Shown in pieces: positions 57,013-64,000 of a stretch of DNA of 64,000 bases. Within the stretch, counting starts at the first letter, position 1, and each line of letters opens with the position of its first letter. The notes below the pieces were generated by a model that had not been told where the DNA came from, ran no database searches, and saw only the letters and a list, made by a program, of their open reading frames with translations. The position numbers and the translations under genes were made by a program. Origin of the DNA: Pleodorina starrii (lineage: Eukaryota > Chlorophyta > Chlorophyceae > Chlamydomonadales > Volvocaceae); the NCBI GenBank assembly GCA_030267565.1, contig BRXU01000030.1, positions 515,001-579,000 of the forward strand, written 5' to 3'.

Positions 57013-60000
57013 TCACGCTCCTGTCACCAGGTACTCCGTCACGCGCGCAAGCAGCTGCTCCGCCGCCGCTGGCTGTCGGAAGTTGTGGTCGCCGCCCTCC
57101 ACCACACACAGCGTGTGGTTTCGGAGCACGGCCGCCAGCTCGTGCGCATCCCCCACCGGAATGACCGTATCTGCGGAGCCGTGGATTGTGAGCACGTGGG
57201 TTCCGGAGCCGATCTTGGACGCCTCGGCGAGCATGTCCATCGCCATGCGCTCGTCCACGCTCTGCGTACGGAGTCGTACAGGGTCGTACAGGTGTCGAGG
57301 CTGTGCTCGCGAAGGTGTGTAATGAAGGAACCGTTTCCGGGTAAGCCACAAGCCGCGTAGCGCGTTGGATGGACGTGTGAGACATACATGCGGCAACAGC
57401 GGAACGTATTATTAGCGGGGGTGTTTCTGTGTTCTTGCGTGCCGTGCGCAACAGGGTGCCTGTCGTACATGTCGTATCGAAGATGGTCCGCCGCAACGAT
57501 GGGGAAAAGGGCTTGGGGTTTGGGGCTGGCGGCCTTGTGGCAAACCTTTGCTGCAGGAAGCGAGCGGGAGCCTTTGCGTGGTGGCGAATCCTACTTCAGT
57601 AACAACCGGTATGGCTCAAACCGCATGAGGCCCGTGGTTTGGGGGGAAGGGGCGGGGTGCAGAGGTGGGCAGGGTTGCAGAGGTGGGCGGGGGTGCAGAG
57701 GTGGGCGCACAGGCCGCACACTAAAGCCGTGAGGGGAGTTTTGGTGGCTTGGGTTTCGGAGGCAGATTAGACAGGCAGGCAGGGCGGGCGAGTTTTCCCG
57801 CTGGCTGGCAGCATCAAGAGGTGGATGTGACCCCGGGTGGGAGGAGGCGGAGGGGGAGATCCCCCCCGGAGTCTCCAAGCGCCGCAGTCCCGACCAGCTT
57901 GCCGGTGCCACCGAGCACAAATACACACGCGCGCACACACACATGCGAATCCCTTGACCCGCTAGACACACTATCAGACTCCCTGCCTCCCACCCTCGCC
58001 GCCTCCCTCCCCGCCTCCCTCCTCACCCTCCCTCCCCACCTCCCTCCCTCCTTCCCTGCCTCCCTCCCTTCCCACGTCCCTCCCCACCTCCCTCCCAACC
58101 TCCCTCCCCACCTCCCTCCCCTCCCTCGCCACCCACCTCCCTGGTAAGCAGGTAGCTGATGGTCCGTCGGCCACCATCCGCCCGCACTTGCTGCTCCACC
58201 GCCCCCTCAGCGGCCAGGCGCTCCAAGATGTCCGCTCCGAACCGCTCCTGGGACCAACCGGGGCCGTAACGGGACCGAAACGGGACCTAAACGGCACATA
58301 ACCGCACGGCCGCACCACACCGCACCACACCGCACCGCGCCTCACAACTTCACCTCGCTTCACAATATGGGGCGCGGCGCAGCAAAGCAAAGCGCGGCGC
58401 AGCATGTGAAAGCACAGCACAGCACAACGCAGCACAACGCAGCACGCCGAGGTGCAGCGCGGCGCAGCGAAGCGCAGGCGTGCAGCGCTCCCCTGGAGTG
58501 CTGTTGTGGTGCCCAGTTGACACGCACATACGCACACACATATACATATCATACATACAGTTAACATATACACAGACGGCTGTTCACTCTCGATGCAGCA
58601 GCCCCCCACCACTCCTGAACTTGTTCCCTTCTACTCCGATTGGAGTCGATTGAAGACGAAGGGGTGACCCTCAGATGAGGGGTGGTGATGAAGGGGGAGG
58701 GGGAGGGAGAGGAGGTTCTCCGGGAGCTCCTCCTCCCGGGTCGCAATCCGACACACCGGGTCGCACTTCGCGCTATCCCCGCTGCGCGCACGGAGCGGGC
58801 CCACACAGCGCCCACACAGCGCCCACACAGCGCCCACACAGCGCCCACACAGCGCCCACACAGCGCCCACACAGCCATCCCGTGGACGTGTGCGCTGCCC
58901 TTCATTCCAATTGGCCTCACCTTGATGCCCCGGGACATGAGAGCCCGCCCCGCAATGTTGACCACGTGTGGTACGTCGTCGTACCGCGAGGCGTACAGCA
59001 GTACGACGTTTCCACCCTTGCTGTGGCCTGTGCTACCGCACCCCGAGGCAGGTGGGTGGGTGGACGGGCGGGGCGTAATGGGATGCGGGGTGTGGGTGTG
59101 TGTGGGTGGGGTGGGGGGTTGCGTGTGGGTGTTGGGGTTTTAGGGTTACCGGTACTTTGGGTTTGGAGGACAGGGGTATGGCAGCGTGTGGGTTTAATGC
59201 AAATGGGAAATATCAACGAAACCGCCGTGTGTGGGTGCAATGGAGGAAGCGGGTGCGGTTGCGGAGGGTGGTGGTGCGATGCATGAGGGCCGAGGTGATG
59301 CGCATCGATGTGGCTGTGGATGTGGCTGTGGATGTGGCTGTGGCTGGTTCATTCAGCGGAGAGAGCGCGACCTTCTCCCGCCGTGCTGTGCTGTGCTGCG
59401 CCGTGCACGGCACAGCACAGCGCGGCGCAGCACGGCACAGCGCAGTGCAGCGCTGCTTCGCCGCATGGCCCCCACGGCGGCCACTCTTCACCCACACACT
59501 CCCACCCACGCGCACATGCACACGCACACACGCACCCGGCCCCCTTGTGTCTTGGAACGGTCCCCCCCTTAACCCCCCTTCCCCCTTCCCTCCCCCCCCC
59601 ACACAGACACACGAACACGCATGCGTCATGCCCAAGCGACGCAAACGCCCCATGCCGCCCGCTCCTCCCCGCTCCCCGCCCACGCACACACACTCACACA
59701 ATCCCCATCGACCCCATTCCTCTCCCCACCCTCCTCCCGTGCCCAGCCCGCCCGCCCGCCCGCCCGCCACCAACTCACCCAGGCACCCAGCCCGGGCAGC
59801 CAGCCATCCATCCAGCAGCCTCTGCGCCTTCGTCCTCATGACCACAGGTCCCACCCAGCCAGCCAGCCATCGCTTCGGCATCATCATTATGACCACCCAC
59901 CCACCCACCCACCCACCCACGATCGCGTGCACCGTCCGCTTCAGGGTGTCGCGCACAAAGCTCACAGCCGCCCTCAGATCCTCCACCTCCCGATAGTAGT

Positions 60001-61070
60001 TTCCAAAGCTGAAGACGCCCTGAGTTGGGTTGGGTTGGGTACATGGGTTGGATTGGGTTGGGTTGGGATGGGATGGGTTGCGGTGGGTTGGCGGGGTAGA
60101 GTACGACAGTCCATAGTCCCCCGCCCCTCACACACACGCAAGACGCCCAAACCAGCGGCCCGGCGGCCCTTCATTCTCCGGTGCCGGCCGCCGCCCCCGC
60201 AGTCCACCCAACCGGCCCGGCCAATGCCTCACACACGGCCGGGTCCAGCCCGCGGACCCGCCAAGTCAAGTCAAGTCAAGTCAATTCAAGTCAGATCCAG
60301 CCGGACCAAGTCCAGTCCAGTCAGGTCAGAACCAGCCGGGCTATGTCCGGCGGTCTCGCGCACCCCCGCACCTCGGACTCTCCGTTCCCCGCAAAGTCGA
60401 ACCGCAGGCTGCTCCTCCCCCGGGCCGCCAACTCATCAGCCAAACGCGGGAACAGGAAACCGTCCTGGAATCGGCACAGCGGCGGCGACGGCGACGACGG
60501 GACGCGGGGCGTGGGGGGCGGCAGGGTGGGGTGGGTTGCGGGGTGCGCGGTGACGGCGGCAGGGCAGGGCGGGGTGCGGTGGGGCGGTGGGGCGCGGCGG
60601 GCGCAGGGTCGCCTCCATCGCCATCTTCACACCTCGCCTCCATCCACCTGCCACCTGCATCTGTCTGCCCAGCTGTCTGCCTGCCCATTTGTCTGTCTGT
60701 CTGTGTGTATGTCTTTCGAGGATACCCATCCCTGGATGAGTTGAATCGTGGGTAGGAAGGAAAAACGATACCGTAGCGAAGGGAGTTGTGGGTAGGACTC
60801 GGACTGGCAGCGGGAATGGGGGTTGGGGGCTGGAACTGTGGAGGGAGAGGGGGTAGGCGTGTGTGGGGCCTGTGGAGAGGCGGGAAAGGGGAGCGGGAGG
60901 GCGGCTAGCTGGCGCGAGCCTCACACCTTGGATGCAGCGTAACCGTGGCAGAGGATGACGACCCCGTCGGACCCGGCGTCCAGGAATTTCGCCGCGAGGC
61001 GCTCGCCTTGGGCGTTGGTGAAGGAGAGCGCCTGTGTCAGGGTCGGAGCTGGCGCTTGGGAGCTGGCCAT
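57013..61070 (-). CDS. Alpha/beta hydrolase (serine esterase/lipase-like), six exons
   Basis: Exons: 61070-60927, 60464-60372, 60019-59917, 59027-58921, 58247-58137, 57261-57013; all introns GT-AG, all joins in phase, 268 residues, full length for this plant/algal family. The ATG at 61070 has a strong context (CACCATGG). The oxyanion-hole segment is ILCHGYAASK (residues 39-48); FDFAGNGESEG follows; the nucleophile elbow is GHSKGGN, Ser116; then VLTIHGSADTVIP gives Asp217 and EGGDHNF gives His245, a complete triad. YLLTRE/SVDERM crosses the fifth junction as expected. Substrate is unknown; ester or thioester hydrolysis is the usual chemistry. No transit peptide is obvious. It lies in tandem with, and 1.1 kb downstream of, the PIH1 gene. 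Confidence 0.92.
58137..60926 (-). other. Introns of the hydrolase gene, minisatellite-rich
   Basis: Introns 60465-60926, 60020-60371, 59028-59916 and 58248-58920 hold many tandem repeats: TTGGG units at about 60024-60075, CAAGT units at 60264-60295, GATGTGGCTGTG at 59307-59345, CCCACACAGCG at 58798-58873, and GCACAGCACA-type purine/pyrimidine repeats at 58376-58480. The fifth intron (57262-58136) has CCTCCCT repeats (57980-58130) and a 16-bp GCAGAGGTGGGCGGGG repeat near 57658-57708. No other gene is seen on either strand. Confidence 0.8.
58798..58873 (+). repeat. 11-bp tandem repeat in an intron
   Basis: CCCACACAGCG repeated about seven times within the fourth intron of the hydrolase gene. 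Confidence 0.9.
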
Positions 61071-62213
61071 GGTGCTGTTGCTGCTGCCGTCGGCGCGGTC
61101 CTGGGTGCTGCTGCTGCTGCCAGTGCTGCTGCCGGCGACGAAGCCGGCATATGTTAACACCACACGGGTGCACCTGCTATGCGCTAGAAAGGTATTAAGG
61201 CGAGGTTGGCTTTGAAGAAGGAAACGAGGTGTCTGCTTGCAGCTGTTGGCCGTGTGGTCGCGTCGTCGGCAACGGAGCTGCTCTTCGCGCGGCAGGCGCA
61301 GCATAGCGGATTGTCCAGGATAAATGTGCGGTTGAGGCCTGGTTCAGTCGCGCTCTGGCGAAGAGGGCCTTGGTGGTTTTTTTTGGCTGTTGATCGGCCC
61401 ACTGCCGTACATGTAAGCTTTTTGAGGTCTTTGTGATCGCAGACAGTGTTACTTGAAGACCATCGCTGGGAACAGGGAAGGTCCGTTCCCGGAACAGACC
61501 CACCGATGTTCGTGGAACAGTACGACCGCTCATGGAACAAGAACAAACTGCCTATGTGGGCGCTTGATGGACGGTGACCACAGCATGAAGCTCCTCCGAG
61601 GGAGCTCTGCTCCAAATCATTGCCATATATATACGGCCATATTGCCATGTATATAGGTGGATCGCCCACCGTCTGCGTGCGATGCCTGCTTTGATAACAT
61701 GCATATCAAACTGTCGCCTTTTACTGAATCGAACATATTTTGCATTGTGTTCTTCATGTGCTTGGTGCTGATGACTTTGGGAGATCTGTGTGAATTCCAT
61801 CTCGACAAAAAAAACAGCTGCTGACATTTTGGGTTTGACACTCCACCCCTGCTCCACCCTTACGTTATTCCCACGCCGCAAACTGTCGCCATCGCGCCCA
61901 ATTTGCTCCCTGTACGTATCTGAATGTAAGTGAAAGACCATGGTTGCTGCACCGCATGTCAATTTCCTTCAACGTCTCGCTCGGGACAACGACTTCCAGG
62001 GTCTCCAGACAGTGGCGGCAGCCGCTTTGCTGAGCTGAGCCCTGCAGTGCCGAGCAGAGCATTGGACCTCACCATCCCACCCTCGTCCCACCGCTGCCGC
62101 TCATCTTTCAAACCTCCTCACCTCGCCTCCCCAACACGATACTACCCTGTCGCACCCTGTCGTACTACAACTCCCAGTCCCCTTTTTCAGCGGCCTGCCA
62201 TCTCCCCCTCCCC
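61071..62213. other. Intergenic between PIH1 and hydrolase genes
   Basis: Presumed hydrolase promoter plus PIH1 3' UTR. I see no TATA box or other clear motif. A (CTG)n-type tract lies at 61100-61130. Short inverted AT stretch near 61620-61650 (ATATATATACGGCCATATTG). Confidence 0.45.
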
Positions 62214-64000
62214 TCACACTTTCGTGAGGGTCAACGTGAGCCGCTTCTTCGCTTTGCTCCATTTGGCGTGTGACGTGTCGTCCAGTACAGGGTGTGGCAG
62301 GTCCAACTGCGGGAGCAGCAGCACGTCCAGGGAGCCGAAGGGCCGGGGGGGGGGTATCCACGTATAGGCCGGAGCCCGTGAACGGTAAAGTAACAGAGGG
62401 GAGGGCCGAGGAGGAAGATGTGGGTGGGTACGTTCCTAAGTTGGCCACAATAATGGTGATGGCTCAGGCAGCAGGCTGGTGGCAGGAGAGATTGGGGGGA
62501 GGGGGGCTGGAAGCGAAGCACTCGCTCGGTGAAGGTGAAGGTACGGTAGGATCAGATGGCGTGGGTGGGGGTTGCCCTGTCAGACCGGCAGGCCAGAGGT
62601 CTCCCCGATCGAGCCATACGAAAGGAGAATAGGAGCGGGCAGGCACTGAGGTCGCTGAGCGCGGTTCCGACGGCATTCGCTCACCACCACTCGCTCAAAA
62701 GCAGCGGCAACAAGCGGCCAGTCTGGAGACGGCAGGACGGCTTACCTATCTTTGGCGAATGCCAAGAGAGCACCGTTGCGGCACACCCGTCCCCTCCCTT
62801 AAACCCCTACCCCGGCCACAACCCCCAGAGCTGTGCGCCCTCCCCTTTGGGCTGCTTCAGGCTGCGTTGCTTTCCACTGCCTTGCATACCGCACCGCCTT
62901 GCATAACCCCCTAGCCTCAAACGCAGACTTGTTTGAATGGTGGCCGCCACGGCACCACGGGCGCCAGGGCACCACGCGGCTACCGTACAAGACGGAAACT
63001 TGAACTGCATCTTCATCAGCCCCCACAACCACCGCCCCCTCGTACCTCCCCCACCTCCCTCCTTCTACGTGCCCTATGCAAAAGGCAGCCGCACCCCCGA
63101 CCTCCCGCCTCCGTTCCATCGCTGCAAACGCGACTGTTATTACCCCCAACCCTAGCCCCTCCCCCGCGCCCCCACAGCCTCTCCACCCTCTCCCTTTCTC
63201 TGGAATGAGAGTGATGCCCAGCAGTCGTGAAGAGAAAGTAGTAAGCAACTAAGCATCCCTCAGCACCCCCGCTGGCCACCCCCAAGCCTCCACCCTAACC
63301 CTCTTCACCCACCTTTAGATGGTACTTCCCAGGCACTGCCACCTGCAGCACGCCGCCCGCCCCCAGCCACACGTCCACCTCCCCGGGTGACGAAACGTCG
63401 GGCAGCAGAACCGACACCTCCAGCTGGCCACGACCCTGATGACACTGACCCGTGGGTCCATCCGGCGGCGGCGGCGGCGGCGGGAGCTCACGCAGCGTGT
63501 ACTCGGGCGCCCGGAGGCCCGCCGGCGGTGACGGCGGCGGCAGCGGCGGCGTCCCGCGCGGCGCGCTGGTGTCGGACGCCGCCGCGGCGGCTATGCCGCC
63601 GCCGCCAGCATCGTCTCCGTCATCAATGTCGTACAGGACGTTTGCCGCCGCTGCCAGCGCGGCGGCGTGCTGCTGTTGCACGGAACGCGCCTGCGCCAGG
63701 GACGCTGTCGCGGGTTTCGGAGCGCCGGCCGCCGCCGCCGCCGCCGCGGCCTGCTGCGGCCTGTGGCTCCCCGCCATTCGCTGCATTGCATCCAGCTGCT
63801 GCAGTGTCCGCTCCGCGTTGTCGGGTGCGAGTGCCTCCGGGGTCAGATGCACCAGCTTGGCCCGGCCGCCGGGCGCGTCGCTGGAGAGGTCGGGATGTTG
63901 GAAGAGGAGCGGAGAGGCGGTGACGTGATTGGGCTGAAAAGGGGGGGAGGGCGAGGCCCGGTGGTTTTGTTCATTGTTTGCTGAAACAGGGTGTCATGCC
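62214..64000 (-). CDS. PIH1 domain-containing protein, 3' end (partial)
   Basis: PIH1 proteins are HSP90 co-chaperones; several assemble ciliary dynein arms. Two exons are visible: 63880-63313 and 62306-62214, separated by a 1,006-bp intron (GTGGGT...CCGCAG, phase 0). The C-terminal CS-like domain reads LEVSVLLPDVSSPGEVDVWL then VAVPGKYHLK, and after the join LDLPHPVLDDTSHAKWSKAK and TLTLTKV before the TGA at 62214-62216, the typical C-terminal strand pattern of this family. An Ala/Pro/Gln-rich linker (about 63480-63780) precedes it. Position 63881 is a pyrimidine-rich acceptor, so more exons lie beyond the window. Whether it is the MOT48, PF13/KTU or TWI1 type cannot be told from this part. 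Confidence 0.75.

Noticed and set aside
61184..61962. Minus frames upstream of the hydrolase ATG as an N-terminal extension
   Set aside because: No splice site links them in phase, and 61070 already has a strong start context and gives a normal-length protein.

Overview
The window looks like nuclear DNA of a volvocine or Chlamydomonas-like green alga. Four things point that way: two pherophorin genes (extracellular-matrix proteins with Ser-Pro-rich rods), TGTAA polyadenylation signals, small GT-AG introns in every real gene, and a short interstitial run of the Chlamydomonas-type telomere unit TTTTAGGG at 53.27 kb. Most of the window is transposon and repeat DNA; the two convincing non-pherophorin host genes are at the right end, both on the minus strand.

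Layout. 0-8 kb: a 38-bp LINE stub with target-site duplication (TSD), two copies of one LINE family (1.51-2.67 and 3.27-7.18 kb, each with an 11-bp TSD), and a tRNA-like SINE with a perfect 13-bp TSD (7.53-7.97 kb). 9.4-12.7 kb: pherophorin copy A, two exons. 13.4-15.95 kb: a decayed minus-strand copy of a second LINE family, ending in a 207-bp (AAT)n tract and split by a 1.28-kb insertion that carries the spliced 3' end of an unknown gene. 16-22 kb: interspersed repeat families and minisatellites. 22.15-28.20 kb: a 5'-truncated member of the second LINE family with an uninterrupted ORF of about 1,970 codons (reverse transcriptase, long unassigned middle, RNase H, CCHC, restriction-like endonuclease). 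28.2-31 kb: repeats. 31.15 to about 43.7 kb: a large minus-strand Helitron whose seven exons join in phase into one protein: coiled-coil N-terminus, DUF6570-like domain, HUH Rep, Pif1-like helicase and a C-terminal OTU-like cysteine protease. 43.9-46.7 kb: repeats. 46.7-52.25 kb: pherophorin copy B, a pseudogene of the same segmental duplication, with poly-C and (CCCCCA)n expansions. 52.3-57 kb: retroelement and recombinase relics and unassigned DNA. 57.0-61.07 kb: a complete six-exon alpha/beta hydrolase. 62.2-64.0 kb: the 3' end of a PIH1-family gene.

How the parts fit. The SINE 3' end copies the 3' end of the second LINE family, so that LINE probably supplied the SINE with reverse transcriptase. 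The Helitron and LINEs encode their own replication enzymes. The pherophorins act in the cell wall/extracellular matrix, PIH1 proteins act in HSP90-linked (often ciliary dynein) assembly, and the hydrolase is probably a soluble esterase or lipase. Exon structures were derived by hand from splice motifs and phase continuity; no alignment or transcript data were available.
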